Below are positions 19,562 through 28,657 of a stretch of DNA of 64,000 bases, one piece after another. The stretch comes from Gammaproteobacteria bacterium (GTDB taxonomy: Bacteria > Pseudomonadota > Gammaproteobacteria > S012-40): contig JAOUMY010000003.1 of assembly GCA_029881255.1 (NCBI GenBank), positions 368,732 through 432,731 of the forward strand, read 5' to 3'. The notes beneath the pieces were generated by a model. That model was not told where the DNA came from, ran no database searches, and saw only the letters and a list, made by a program, of their open reading frames with translations. Numbering within the stretch: position 1 is the stretch's first letter; each line of letters starts with the position of its first letter. The position numbers and the translations under genes are program-made.

Positions 19562-21082
19562 CTACCCTTCACGAAGGATTTTTACGTTACTCGTATCAAA
19601 TCCCTTACCCTCGACGGGATAGGGATGGAGTTGATCAAGAGGAAGACTTTGATCGGCTGCGGTTACCAGTCGCACATGTTCGCGACGGAATTCCCTGGCA
19701 TTGCTCAAGCCACAGGAATGGGCAAGTTTGTCGATTTCGACATTTACCCAATGGGCATAGTTAGCGACACGCTTGAATTTTTCCGTCACCACCAGGCCAC
19801 GCTGAAGTCGTTTGTTGTGCGTGGTAATGCCCGTCGGACAGGTATCCATATGGCATTGCATGGACTGTATACAGCCTAGGGAAAACATAAATCCGCGAGC
19901 GGAAGTCGCAAAGTCTGCGCCGGCACACAGTGCCCAGGCCACTTTCGCCGAGGTGACCAATTTACCTGAGGCAATCACTCTGACGCGATTGCGTAAGCCG
20001 GCCTCGATGAGAGAATCCACCAGCATAGGCAAGGCTTCCTGCAAAGACAAACCGACATGGTCAGCAAGAATCTGTGGGGCAGCGCCTGTTCCCCCATCGC
20101 CACCATCAACGGTAATAAAATCCGGCGCAGAATCCGAACCTCGCCGTATCACGGCTTCAAACAACGTATCGGTAAATGTCCGATTGGATATCACGACCTT
20201 AAATCCTACTGGTCGTCCAGTCACTTCGCGTATCCGCATAATCATGTCCAACAAATCATCCGGACTCTTGATTTCACGATGGCGGTTAGGGCTACTGGAA
20301 ACAACGCCGACGGGTATGCCGCGGATGCGCGCGATCTCGGGCGATACTTTGACTGCAGGGAGAACGCCGCCACGTCCCGGTTTGGCGCCCTGAGAAATCT
20401 TGATTTCAAATGCTTTCACGTGTTGCGCCATCTCAATCAGTTTTTCATCACTGAGTTTGCCATGTTCGTCTCGCACGCCGTACTTGGCGGTTCCGATTTG
20501 AAAGATGCGATCACAATCGGCAGCTAAATGAAACGGCGATAATCCACCTTCTCCGGTATTAATCCAGACGCCGGCCTGGGCGGCGCCCATCGTCAGTGCC
20601 TTGACCGCCGGGCCGGAAATCGCGCCATAACTCATGCCGGATATATTAAAGATCTGTCGCGCGACGAATGGCTTGTCACAACCTTCGCCTATCGTCATTT
20701 GAGGTGAGGGCGTACATTCCTCTTCGAGCATGGGATAGGGAGAATTGACAAAGATGATAGTCCCGGGTTCGCGTAAATCATTCGTCGAACCAAAACCGAT
20801 GACACCGCCCAAACCCTTCGATGTTTTATACACCCAACTGCGAGTGGCGCGATTAAACGGCATTTCCTCGCGATCGTGGGCAAAGAAATATTGGCGAAAA
20901 AATTCACCCTGACGTTCGAGAAAATAACGCATATGCCCGATGACCGGGAAATTTCTCAAAACAGCATGTTTACTCTGGAAAATGTCGTAGAAAAAAACCA
21001 CTGACAGGAACAACATCACAATGCCGGCTAACCAGCCCATGATGGTTATGATGGTCGATAAAGTGGAAAATAATTCGTCCAT
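19562..21082 (-). CDS. Membrane-anchored FMN-binding glutamate synthase family protein
   Basis: 506-residue protein with one N-terminal membrane helix (about 10-33) followed by a domain like the FMN/Fe-S region of GltB. Conserved segments are GMSYGAISGPAVKALT, GAKPGRGGVLPAVKVS, ITVDGGDGGTGAAPQ and the cysteine cluster CIQSMQCHMDTCPTG that would bind a 3Fe-4S centre. The glutaminase domain of true glutamate synthase is absent, so it is a stand-alone oxidoreductase family member with unknown physiological substrate. Last of three minus-strand genes with the acyltransferase and ankyrin protein. Confidence 0.87.
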   Translation of the reverse strand: MDELFSTLSTIITIMGWLAGIVMLFLSVVFFYDIFQSKHAVLRNFPVIGHMRYFLERQGEFFRQYFFAHDREEMPFNRATRSWVYKTSKGLGGVIGFGSTNDLREPGTIIFVNSPYPMLEEECTPSPQMTIGEGCDKPFVARQIFNISGMSYGAISGPAVKALTMGAAQAGVWINTGEGGLSPFHLAADCDRIFQIGTAKYGVRDEHGKLSDEKLIEMAQHVKAFEIKISQGAKPGRGGVLPAVKVSPEIARIRGIPVGVVSSSPNRHREIKSPDDLLDMIMRIREVTGRPVGFKVVISNRTFTDTLFEAVIRRGSDSAPDFITVDGGDGGTGAAPQILADHVGLSLQEALPMLVDSLIEAGLRNRVRVIASGKLVTSAKVAWALCAGADFATSARGFMFSLGCIQSMQCHMDTCPTGITTHNKRLQRGLVVTEKFKRVANYAHWVNVEIDKLAHSCGLSNAREFRREHVRLVTAADQSLPLDQLHPYPVEGKGFDTSNVKILREG

Positions 21083-21126
21083 TACGATCCCAGTTACGAA
21101 TACCCTCTTTGACTACTAACGGCTAA

Positions 21127-21816
21127 TTAGGTTGTATGCTTAACACTATTTAATAACTGATCCAGTGTTTTAACGTACTCATCGTAGCCATTTGTATCCG
21201 TACAATAAAACGGGCTACCGATTTCGACTTTCACATGACTTCTGACGAGCAGTGCTCGCAAGGTCGATCCTGGCAGACCGATTCCAGTAATAAAAATCGG
21301 AAAAATCGGTGCCCCGCTTTTCATCGCCATACGAATGGCGCCGCCTTTTACCTTACGCGGTTTGTCTGCTGGCCAATGTATGCCACCATGCGGGAAAACA
21401 ACAACGACTTCGCCATTGGCCAAAGCATCATAGGCCTCACGCAAGGCCTTTTCAGGGCGTGTTTCACGATCAACGGGAATACATCCAGCAGCCTTAAATA
21501 AAAAAGGTAGACGATTGTATTCCTCACGCGCGATTAAAAAACGCAAAGGCCGTTTGCTCAAACCAATCAGTAAGGGAGGATCAAGCCCGGAAATATGATT
21601 CGCAACGATAATCGCCGGCCCATGTTCAGGGAGGTCGATGTATTGATTCGCATCGAGACGATGATAGCGATACAAAAACAGACGCAGGGCGCCATCAATG
21701 AGATTCAAACCCGGACGGCCCCAGTCCACTTCAATGGCATTACGCGACGCGCGATAGAAACGACTAACGGCGAACATGGAAAAAACAACAAAAAAACCGG
21801 CGATATAAGGCCACAT
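21127..21816 (-). CDS. 1-acyl-glycerol-3-phosphate acyltransferase-like protein
   Basis: 229-residue lysophospholipid acyltransferase-family protein with an N-terminal membrane helix. The catalytic HX4D is ANHISGLDPPLL, the second block is CIPVDRETRPEKALREA, and the third is VVVFPHGGIHWP, replacing the usual FPEGTRS. This deviation argues for a PlsC paralogue rather than the housekeeping enzyme. Lies 44 nt upstream of the FMN-protein gene. Confidence 0.85.
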   Translation of the reverse strand: MWPYIAGFFVVFSMFAVSRFYRASRNAIEVDWGRPGLNLIDGALRLFLYRYHRLDANQYIDLPEHGPAIIVANHISGLDPPLLIGLSKRPLRFLIAREEYNRLPFLFKAAGCIPVDRETRPEKALREAYDALANGEVVVVFPHGGIHWPADKPRKVKGGAIRMAMKSGAPIFPIFITGIGLPGSTLRALLVRSHVKVEIGSPFYCTDTNGYDEYVKTLDQLLNSVKHTT

Positions 21817-21871
21817 GCGTCAGAAAGATAAACTGTTTTACGTAGTGTAACGAAGATAGCTAGCGACTGTC

Positions 21872-22687
21872 TTATTTCTTTTTCTTGCTGCCACCGGCTT
21901 CCGCCTCTGCTGCCGCCGCTTCGGCCTCGAGTTCTGAAGCACGCTCTTCGATCAAATCAATCAAATCGTCATTGGCAAGAATTTTCGCCCTGGCCAGTGC
22001 ATTCCCGCCAAGCTTGCTCTCAAGTTTGATATCAGCGCCATTACTAACGAGGAGTTGCGCGACCTCAAGTTTCTCCTGGGACACGGCCAGCATTAACGGC
22101 GTTGAACCATCTTCTGCCGCCACATTGATGTCTGCGCCATGGACCAGCAGGAGATTGGCGATGTCTTTGTGCCCAAAATACGCGGCATGGTGTAAAGCGG
22201 TCAAACCGTTCTTGCGGGCGGCGCGTGTATCCACGCCTCTCGAAAGCAGTGCCCTCACCATTTCCGTATGACCGTAATAGCTAGCGGTAATCAGCGCCGA
22301 TTCGCCATTTTTGTCTTGAATGGTCGGATCCGCGCCTTCATTCATCAAACGATCAAAATTTTTCTTGTCGCCACGTGCGATGACTTGCATCAATGCAGTT
22401 GACCCACGACCATCGGCTTTATCCACATCTGCGCCTTCGGTAAGCAGGTAGTCAACCGTGCGCGGGTTTCTAAGCTGTAGTGCCGCCATAAGTGCCGTTC
22501 GACCTGCGGCATTGGAAAAATTGACATCCGCGCCATCCATGAGCGCCGATTTCAGACGTGGAATATCGCCAGCACGGGCAGCCAGCAGCAAAACATCATT
22601 GGCAGTTACCGCCAATACGCTTGACGACCACCAAGCCTGGAACAAAACTGCCAGCACGAATAGTGTAGACTTAACCTTGACATTCAT
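21872..22687 (-). CDS. Secreted ankyrin-repeat protein
   Basis: Start chosen at MNVKVKSTLFV (22687), which begins a clean signal peptide (cleavage near SSVLA); the frame opens 13 codons earlier at a TTG without a clear ribosome-binding site. The mature part is about six ankyrin repeats of about 33 residues, each with the TPLMxAxxxG or TALMxAxxxG pattern (for example GRTALMAALQLRNPRTVDYLL and GLTALHHAAYFGHKDIANLLL). It ends with an Ala/Glu-rich helix and KKKK. It is likely a periplasmic interaction scaffold with unknown partner. Confidence 0.85.
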   Translation of the reverse strand: MNVKVKSTLFVLAVLFQAWWSSSVLAVTANDVLLLAARAGDIPRLKSALMDGADVNFSNAAGRTALMAALQLRNPRTVDYLLTEGADVDKADGRGSTALMQVIARGDKKNFDRLMNEGADPTIQDKNGESALITASYYGHTEMVRALLSRGVDTRAARKNGLTALHHAAYFGHKDIANLLLVHGADINVAAEDGSTPLMLAVSQEKLEVAQLLVSNGADIKLESKLGGNALARAKILANDDLIDLIEERASELEAEAAAAEAEAGGSKKKK

Positions 22688-22771
22688 ACTATTTATAGCG
22701 ACAGTTTTGTTGAATTTCTTGAACAAGTCTGTTTATTGAAAACCAATTACCACAGTCTAAAGGTGTCTGAA

Positions 22772-23203
22772 ATGCGTGTATTCATTTTGCCAATAATATT
22801 GTCTTTCGTCATATTTCAGACCGCACTGGCTGAATCCACTCTCATCGTTAACATACAAGGCCTGAAATCCGACAACGGTCAGGTTTCCGTCCATTTATTC
22901 GAAGCGACGAATGCTAATGCCTTCCCGACCAAGCAGGACATGGCACTGAGATCGGCACTCAATTATATTCGCCAGGGCACAAGCAGAATTCGCTTTTCAG
23001 CACTGGCCTCTGGCACCTATGCGATCTCTGTTTATCACGACGAAAACGGGAACAATCAGCTGGACACCAATTGGCTGGGGATACCGGATGAAGGTCTGGG
23101 TGTTTCAAAAGATGCCAAAGGCAGTTTTGGCCCACCCAGTTTCAAAGACGCCGCCTTCGAGGTGTCAGAAGATTCCACCGTGACCATCAATATGCATTAT
23201 TAA
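22772..23203 (+). CDS. Secreted DUF2141 protein
   Basis: The start ATG at 22772 is supported by AAAGGTG upstream and a clean signal peptide (MRVFILPIILSFVIFQTALA). The 143-residue product has the DUF2141 pattern of a beta-sandwich: VNIQGLKSDNGQVSVHLF, the acidic loop YHDENGNNQLDTNWLGIPDEG and the C-terminal strand TVTINMHY. Function unknown in the family. Divergent from the ankyrin gene, with about 85 nt between the two preferred starts. Confidence 0.85.
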   Translation: MRVFILPIILSFVIFQTALAESTLIVNIQGLKSDNGQVSVHLFEATNANAFPTKQDMALRSALNYIRQGTSRIRFSALASGTYAISVYHDENGNNQLDTNWLGIPDEGLGVSKDAKGSFGPPSFKDAAFEVSEDSTVTINMHY

Positions 23204-23250
23204 AAAATGCGCTAATGGCAATCTATTTTTACAAACGTATTACATAAACA

Positions 23251-23258
23251 GCCGATAA
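23251..23258 (+). promoter_or_regulatory. GCCGATAA, candidate sigma-28 -10 element
   Basis: Exact GCCGATAA lies 83 nt before the histidine-kinase ATG at 23342. The -35 position, 11 nt upstream, reads CAAACGTA, only a partial match to TAAAGTTT. A TATAGT sigma-70-like -10 lies just downstream, so the sigma factor is uncertain. Confidence 0.35.
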
Positions 23259-23341
23259 TTGTATAGTAAACCTTGCTCGTTTGAGGCTTGTGATTTTTCC
23301 AGTTACTGCAAACAGAAGGAACTGGCGTTAGACCTATCCGT

Positions 23342-25411
23342 ATGGACTATTTTATCCGCTACAGAAAAAGTATATTTCTCACCCTGCTTATCTACCCATT
23401 GATAACCGGCATACCGGTATACGCCGATCACGGCTCTGGGGAAACTCACCCCAGACAATCTTTTGTCGTCGCCTCAAGCAATAATTTTCCACCACTGAAT
23501 TTTCTCGATAAGGATAAAAATCTGACCGGATTTGGTCGTGAGCTGTCAGATGCGGTGTTTGCCTCTATCGGTATTACCCCAAAACGTTTGCACAGCGGCA
23601 ATTGGACTGAGGTTCTTAGCTGGCTGGAAAAAGGTCAGGCGCAGATCATTCATGATACGGGTTACACAGAGGATAGAGATAAATTTCTCGACTATACTGT
23701 TCCCATTATTGAAATGAACGAAAGTATTTTTGTACAGAGCCATCGTTTCGATATTCAAAATCTGGAGTCACTGAGGGGAAAACGCGTCGCTTGCGTTAAT
23801 AAACACATTACGCATCTCTATCTCCAGCAAATCCCGTGGATAAACTGCCATATCGTCAACACCCCGGCTGAAGGTGTACACGCCTTGATAAACGGACGCG
23901 TTGATGCCTTCATCTACCCGGAAGAAATTGTACTGTATTTCCTGCACACCTTTGATCGCATCAGAGAAGTCAAGATTACCGGTGAACCATTGCGTCGCTT
24001 AAGCTGGTCGATGACAGTAAAGGAAGGCAATACCGAGCTACTAGAGAAACTCAATGAAGGCATTCTTGCCATTAAACACAGTGGAGAATACGACCGAATT
24101 TATAGCAAGTGGTTTGGCTCGCCACTGATTTCAGGCTATACAAAAATGGAGTTCACCTTTCTTGGTATAGCGGTATTCGCCACGACGCTACTGGTTGCCT
24201 TTGTTATTTACACCGCCAAATTGCGCAAATCCAAGTCGGAGCTTCGTCGCTACAGGGAAAACCTGGAAGAGGAAGTCGCAAAACGTGCCGACGAATTGAA
24301 ACAGTCGAATCTCTTGTTTCAGGCGGTAGTCGACACCATACCGTCACGCGTCTTCTGGAAAGATCTGGACAATAATTATTTGGGATGTAACAGCGCCTTC
24401 GCCCGCGACGCAGGAAAACAATCCCCGTCTGAAATGATAGGCAAAGATGATTTCGATATGCCGTGGAAATCAGAGGCGCCTCTATATCGACGAGACGATG
24501 CATCCGTCATGCAAACCGGCGAATCCCGTCTCAACTTCGAGGAACCTCAGACGACGCCTGATGGAAAAACCATCTGGCTGGAAACCAGCAAAATTCCGTT
24601 GCGCAAGTCTGACGGAACTGTTTACGGCGTGCTCGGGACTTACCAGGACATTACCTTACGCAAGAATTTTGAAAGTGAACTGATAAAGGCAAAAGATCTG
24701 GCCGAAGAAGCCAACCTCGCCAAATCCATGTTTCTGGCCAATATGTCTCATGAATTCAGAACGCCTCTACATGGCATACTCGGTTTTGCGCAAATGGGTA
24801 TTCTGCGCAGCAGCGAATCCACCGACGAAAAATTAAATAAATTTTTTCATCAAATAAAAAGCAGCGGTGAACGATTAAAGACGCTAGTCGATGATTTGCT
24901 CGACCTGAGCAAACTGGAAGCCGGTAAAATGTCGCTGAATTTTCAGCAACATGATATCCGCGAAATCATACAGGAGTGTGTCGCGGAACAAGAAGTCTTG
25001 ATTACCGGGCATCGCCTCATTATTGAATATGATTTCGATGAAAATTTACCGGCTATTGATTGCGACAGAAATCGCTGCGGGCAAATCATCATGAATTTGT
25101 TGAGCAATGCTATTAAGTATTCCCCTGACCGCGGACACATACATATTAGTGCCACGACAAACACGGCACAGGACAGTTTGGTTTTTACGATAGATGACCA
25201 GGGACCGGGCGTAGCGGACGAAGAAAAACAAAGTATTTTTGAAAAATTCGTTCAAAGCCCGAAGAACCCCAGTGGCAGCGGCGGCACTGGGTTAGGTCTG
25301 GCGATTACGCGGGAACTTGTACGTGCACATCACGGTAAAATCTGGTGTGAAGATGCGCAAGGCGGCGGCGCCAGTCTGGTTGTGGAACTCCCTCTAAAGC
25401 AAATCGCGTAA
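23342..25411 (+). CDS. Histidine kinase with periplasmic solute-binding sensor and PAS domain
   Basis: 689-residue kinase. A signal peptide/anchor (about 10-28) is followed by a family-3 solute-binding domain (about 40-265) with FVVASSNNFPPLNFLDKDKN, the entry motif seen in amino-acid binding proteins and BvgS/EvgS sensors. Then come a membrane helix (271-292), a short coiled coil, and a PAS domain (about 325-440). The dimerisation domain has H470 in FLANMSHEFRTPLHGI and the ATPase has NLLSNAIKYSP, DDQGPGV and GTGLGLAI. There is no receiver or HPt, unlike BvgS, so its output partner must be encoded elsewhere. The ligand is probably a small organic molecule such as an amino acid, inferred from the domain. 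Confidence 0.9.
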   Translation: MDYFIRYRKSIFLTLLIYPLITGIPVYADHGSGETHPRQSFVVASSNNFPPLNFLDKDKNLTGFGRELSDAVFASIGITPKRLHSGNWTEVLSWLEKGQAQIIHDTGYTEDRDKFLDYTVPIIEMNESIFVQSHRFDIQNLESLRGKRVACVNKHITHLYLQQIPWINCHIVNTPAEGVHALINGRVDAFIYPEEIVLYFLHTFDRIREVKITGEPLRRLSWSMTVKEGNTELLEKLNEGILAIKHSGEYDRIYSKWFGSPLISGYTKMEFTFLGIAVFATTLLVAFVIYTAKLRKSKSELRRYRENLEEEVAKRADELKQSNLLFQAVVDTIPSRVFWKDLDNNYLGCNSAFARDAGKQSPSEMIGKDDFDMPWKSEAPLYRRDDASVMQTGESRLNFEEPQTTPDGKTIWLETSKIPLRKSDGTVYGVLGTYQDITLRKNFESELIKAKDLAEEANLAKSMFLANMSHEFRTPLHGILGFAQMGILRSSESTDEKLNKFFHQIKSSGERLKTLVDDLLDLSKLEAGKMSLNFQQHDIREIIQECVAEQEVLITGHRLIIEYDFDENLPAIDCDRNRCGQIIMNLLSNAIKYSPDRGHIHISATTNTAQDSLVFTIDDQGPGVADEEKQSIFEKFVQSPKNPSGSGGTGLGLAITRELVRAHHGKIWCEDAQGGGASLVVELPLKQIA

Positions 25412-25417
25412 CTAGCC

Positions 25418-26146
25418 TTATGGATACTCTAGGCGATAGCCGAGCGACTTCGCATGATCCTTCAAAGTTGAAAAAGCCTGCTCGACTGTCGAGGCATTAC
25501 CGCTGACTACAAATTCGACATATCCCTCAGGTTTGCCGAGATGAGGAAGGCTGGCGACTTTTAATCCCTGTTCTATAAGCGACGCCATTAAGTCGATAAA
25601 ATCACTTTCATGTCCAGCGATGACTCGCAGCACTTTTTTCGCACTTGGCACATCTTCGCGACCAACATATTGCGCTAATATCCATTCACGCATGGGATTT
25701 GCCATTTCTGGAAAGCCTGGAAGAAAGTGAACATGGCCTACTGAAAATCCCGGCACGCGATTTACCGGATTCGGAATCAAGCTAGCGCCCTCTGGCAATT
25801 CAGCCATGAGTATGCGCTTGGGTCTGGCCTTTTCACCAAACTGCGCCTCAATTTCCACCAACGCTTGCGCATGTGTCACCAATGGCAGTTCAAAAGCTTT
25901 TGCCGCGCATTGCCGAGTATAATCATCCGGCGTTGCGCCTATCCCGCCACAACAAAAGACCGCAGAAGCATTCTCGCGCGCGGTTCGTAGCGTGGAAATT
26001 ATCTGCTCAGGCTCATCACCCACCAGATAACACCACTTGAGATGGTGTCCATAGCGATTGAGCAATTCGATAGTCTGCGACAGGTGCTTATCCTGTCGGT
26101 AGCCGCTGAGAATTTCATCTCCGATAACAATGAGCCCAAAATCCAT
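25418..26146 (-). CDS. Molybdopterin-binding (CinA N-terminal-like) protein
   Basis: 242-residue MoCF-biosynthesis-fold protein. It starts FGLIVIGDEILSGYRQDKH and has VFCCGGIGATPDDYT and the loop ELPEGASLIPNPVNRVPGF, all as in the N-terminal half of CinA. The C-terminal nicotinamide-nucleotide deamidase half of full CinA is absent. Family members are annotated as competence/damage-inducible A or molybdopterin-binding, but the true role is unclear. It starts 10 nt after the LysR gene and converges on the kinase gene with a 6-nt gap. Confidence 0.87.
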   Translation of the reverse strand: MDFGLIVIGDEILSGYRQDKHLSQTIELLNRYGHHLKWCYLVGDEPEQIISTLRTARENASAVFCCGGIGATPDDYTRQCAAKAFELPLVTHAQALVEIEAQFGEKARPKRILMAELPEGASLIPNPVNRVPGFSVGHVHFLPGFPEMANPMREWILAQYVGREDVPSAKKVLRVIAGHESDFIDLMASLIEQGLKVASLPHLGKPEGYVEFVVSGNASTVEQAFSTLKDHAKSLGYRLEYP

Positions 26147-26156
26147 ATTCGTTCAC

Positions 26157-27053
26157 CTATTCCTGATGCAGCATATCGATGAAAGCCTGCGCTACGGGGT
26201 GTTCCAAATGCATGCGATTACGCGCTATCCACAGCGTACGCTTTAACTGCAAATTCTCTACTTTCAGTACAACAAGATCGCCTTTCACCACAAGATCGGT
26301 GACAGCAAACCGAGGAAGAAAACTCACATGACGTCCACGCAATAGAATATTCATAATCGCCGCAGTGGAACCAACCTCCATCGCCACTTCGGGACGAAAA
26401 TTAGTCAGTGTGCGGAAAATATTATCGACATATTCACGCAAGGCAGCGTTTTTTTCACGCAATACAAAACTCAGGCTCTCAAGTTCTTTTTGACTCACTT
26501 CCTGTCTTCGGGCGTATGGGTGACTGCGCCCACACACCAGCAAAATTTCATCGTCCCGCCACTTTTGCACCAGTACGTCCGGATGGTCCGGCGCATTCTC
26601 CATAACCGCCAAATCTGTCTGACCAGTTGCCAGATGCGGCTCAATCAATCGACCATAGGCGAGGCGACTCTCGACACGATATTCCGGGTAGGCATCTGTA
26701 AACCGTACCAGCCAGCCGGAAAGAAAGTGCTCCCCTATCGCCATGGTTACCTCAAGGCGCAAGGTCTTGCGTCCAAGGCGTAGATTGGCCAGAGCGGATT
26801 CCAGTGCAAGGCCGTATTCCAGGGTTTGCGCTGCAAACTGATACACCAGCTTACCCGCTTCTGTAAGCTGTAATCGCCCGCTGACCCGCTCCATTAGCTC
26901 AACCTCGTAAATCTCCTCTAGCGCCCGTAGGCGCTTGGTAACCGCGGGTTGCCCAATGTTCAGCGTCAGTGCCGCCTCATTCACGCCACCACGTTCCACC
27001 ACTGCCTGAAGAGTAGCCAGAAATTTGAGATCCGGAAGCTTGCTATATTCCAT
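26157..27053 (-). CDS. LysR-family transcriptional regulator
   Basis: 298-residue regulator. The N-terminal helix-turn-helix reads ATLQAVVERGGVNEAALTLNIGQPAVTKRLRALEE, followed by the linker helix and a two-lobed effector domain. It resembles CysL/CbbR-like members, but no specific orthology can be claimed. It is transcribed divergently from the small membrane protein and TauE/SafE permease across a 178-nt region, the classic arrangement in which a LysR regulator controls the divergent genes. That suggests control of export of a sulfur- or carboxylate-type anion. Confidence 0.9.
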   Translation of the reverse strand: MEYSKLPDLKFLATLQAVVERGGVNEAALTLNIGQPAVTKRLRALEEIYEVELMERVSGRLQLTEAGKLVYQFAAQTLEYGLALESALANLRLGRKTLRLEVTMAIGEHFLSGWLVRFTDAYPEYRVESRLAYGRLIEPHLATGQTDLAVMENAPDHPDVLVQKWRDDEILLVCGRSHPYARRQEVSQKELESLSFVLREKNAALREYVDNIFRTLTNFRPEVAMEVGSTAAIMNILLRGRHVSFLPRFAVTDLVVKGDLVVLKVENLQLKRTLWIARNRMHLEHPVAQAFIDMLHQE

Positions 27054-27231
27054 AAAGGAATATTAGCGGAAACTTTTTCAATTTAAAACCTCCACATTAC
27101 AAACGATAATACCGGCACAACTTACTGGCATGTTTTAATTTTCTCGACTTTTTCTTAAAACGGCCGATCAAGTTAATAAGATTCGTATATTCCGCAATTG
27201 AATAAATCTATCCCTAAAGTGAGGTTTCAAT

Positions 27232-27477
27232 ATGAGCACATCCAAGGCAAGCGTTAGCAGCGTGGTCACCCTCGGGGTTATCAGCATAGCGCTGTATTGG
27301 GCCCTGTATTCCTATAACGAAGAGATACTCAACATTGCCCAACAGGTACGCAACGGCGATAAAACCCTGTTCCTGGTGCCGATCGCGATTGCCTTCGTCT
27401 TCTCGTATGTCCACGGCGCCTTCACCGGCAAGTTCTGGGACATGCTGGGTTTTAAGGCTGCGACCAAAAAGAAGTAA
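27232..27477 (+). CDS. Small two-helix membrane protein paired with a TauE/SafE permease
   Basis: 81 residues with two hydrophobic segments (about 11-27 and 46-63) and a basic C-terminus (AATKKK). An AGTGAGG ribosome-binding site precedes the ATG. It ends 15 nt before the permease gene and is surely in the same operon. The family is not recognised with certainty; it could be a permease subunit or stability factor. Confidence 0.8.
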   Translation: MSTSKASVSSVVTLGVISIALYWALYSYNEEILNIAQQVRNGDKTLFLVPIAIAFVFSYVHGAFTGKFWDMLGFKAATKKK

Positions 27478-27492
27478 TCGAGGAAAGCATCA

Positions 27493-28569
27493 ATGGAAAT
27501 CATTAATTTTATAGATCTGACCTGGACCAACATTATTGCCCTGTTGCTGGTCGGATTCGTCGGCGGCATGGTCAGCGGTTTCATCGGATCGGGCGGCGCG
27601 TTTGTACTAACACCAGCGATGATGAGTTTCGGCGCGCCAGGTATTGTCGCAGTGGCGAGCAATATGGCTCACAAGTTTCCAAAGGCCTTAGTAGCAGCGA
27701 TCAAACGCAACAAATACGGACAGGTCGATATCAAGCTCGGTATCGTTATGGGCGTCTTCGCCGAGGCCGGTGTATTGGTAGGCAAGAACTTCATGACCGA
27801 TATTCGCGACGCCTTTGGCAACGTCGGAACAGACTTATATGTCTCGGCGGTATTCGTCGTGGTGCTGGCCGTTGTTGGCGGCTTTGTATTGCGCGATGCC
27901 ATACGCAGCCGTCGTAGCGCCGATTCCCACGAGGAACACAAAGCCGGCAAACTGGCGCTTTGGGTACAGTCGATACACATCCCTGGCACCATGATGTACT
28001 TCCCGTCGATCAAGGCCAAAGTCTCGCTATTGTTCGTCGCGCCACTAGGCTTTGCCACCGGTCTGCTTGCCGCGACCATCGCCGTCGGCGGCTTCATCGG
28101 TGTACCCGCAATGATTTATGTGCTCGGTGCACCTGCCATCATGGCCACCGCTACAGAATTGGTTGTCGCTTTCATCATGGGTATGGGCGGTTCGATGCTG
28201 TACGCATGGGATGGATTTGTCGACATCCGACTGGCGATGATTATTCTGGCCGGCTCACTATTCGGCGTACAGGTTGGTGCAATCGGTACAACCTATGTAA
28301 AAGAACACACCGTCAAGTTTGTTATGGGCATCATCATGGTCATCGTCTTACTGAGCCGTCTGATCAAACTACCGGTTTATCTTGATCAAATGCACTGGAT
28401 TGCACCGCTTTCAGCAAACACGACGCAATGGCTCGACAGCGCAAGCTTTGTCACGCTGGTACTGGCTCTGGTAATCGGTGCCGTGGTGATACTCGGTGCG
28501 CTGTTTAAAGGAATGGCGGAACACAAAAAACAACACGCGGTCTTTGTCGAGACCGGCGCCACGGACTGA
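27493..28569 (+). CDS. TauE/SafE-family anion permease
   Basis: 358-residue inner-membrane protein with about eight hydrophobic helices. The N-terminal repeat GFVGGMVSGFIGSGGAFVLTPAMM and its second-half counterpart GFATGLLAATIAVGGFIGVPAMIYVLG show the duplicated TauE/SafE (DUF81) architecture. Family members export sulfite, sulfoacetate and related anions. A GAGGAAAG ribosome-binding site precedes the ATG. It is longer than many members (about 260) because of a cytoplasmic loop around residues 130-160 (RDAIRSRRSADSHEEHKAG). The operon is closed by a terminator. Confidence 0.9.
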   Translation: MEIINFIDLTWTNIIALLLVGFVGGMVSGFIGSGGAFVLTPAMMSFGAPGIVAVASNMAHKFPKALVAAIKRNKYGQVDIKLGIVMGVFAEAGVLVGKNFMTDIRDAFGNVGTDLYVSAVFVVVLAVVGGFVLRDAIRSRRSADSHEEHKAGKLALWVQSIHIPGTMMYFPSIKAKVSLLFVAPLGFATGLLAATIAVGGFIGVPAMIYVLGAPAIMATATELVVAFIMGMGGSMLYAWDGFVDIRLAMIILAGSLFGVQVGAIGTTYVKEHTVKFVMGIIMVIVLLSRLIKLPVYLDQMHWIAPLSANTTQWLDSASFVTLVLALVIGAVVILGALFKGMAEHKKQHAVFVETGATD

Positions 28570-28597
28570 TTTCAGGTACTCTCACTACCAAATGTCT

Positions 28598-28623
28598 AGC
28601 GGCCTCTTGGCCGCTTTTTTTTG
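28598..28623 (+). terminator. Rho-independent terminator after the TauE/SafE gene
   Basis: Perfect 7-bp stem AGCGGCC/GGCCGCT with a 4-nt loop (TCTT), followed by a run of nine T residues, 29 nt after the permease stop. Confidence 0.93.
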
Positions 28624-28657
28624 TTTGAAAAATTCGAAAATAAAACGGATGGGTGTG

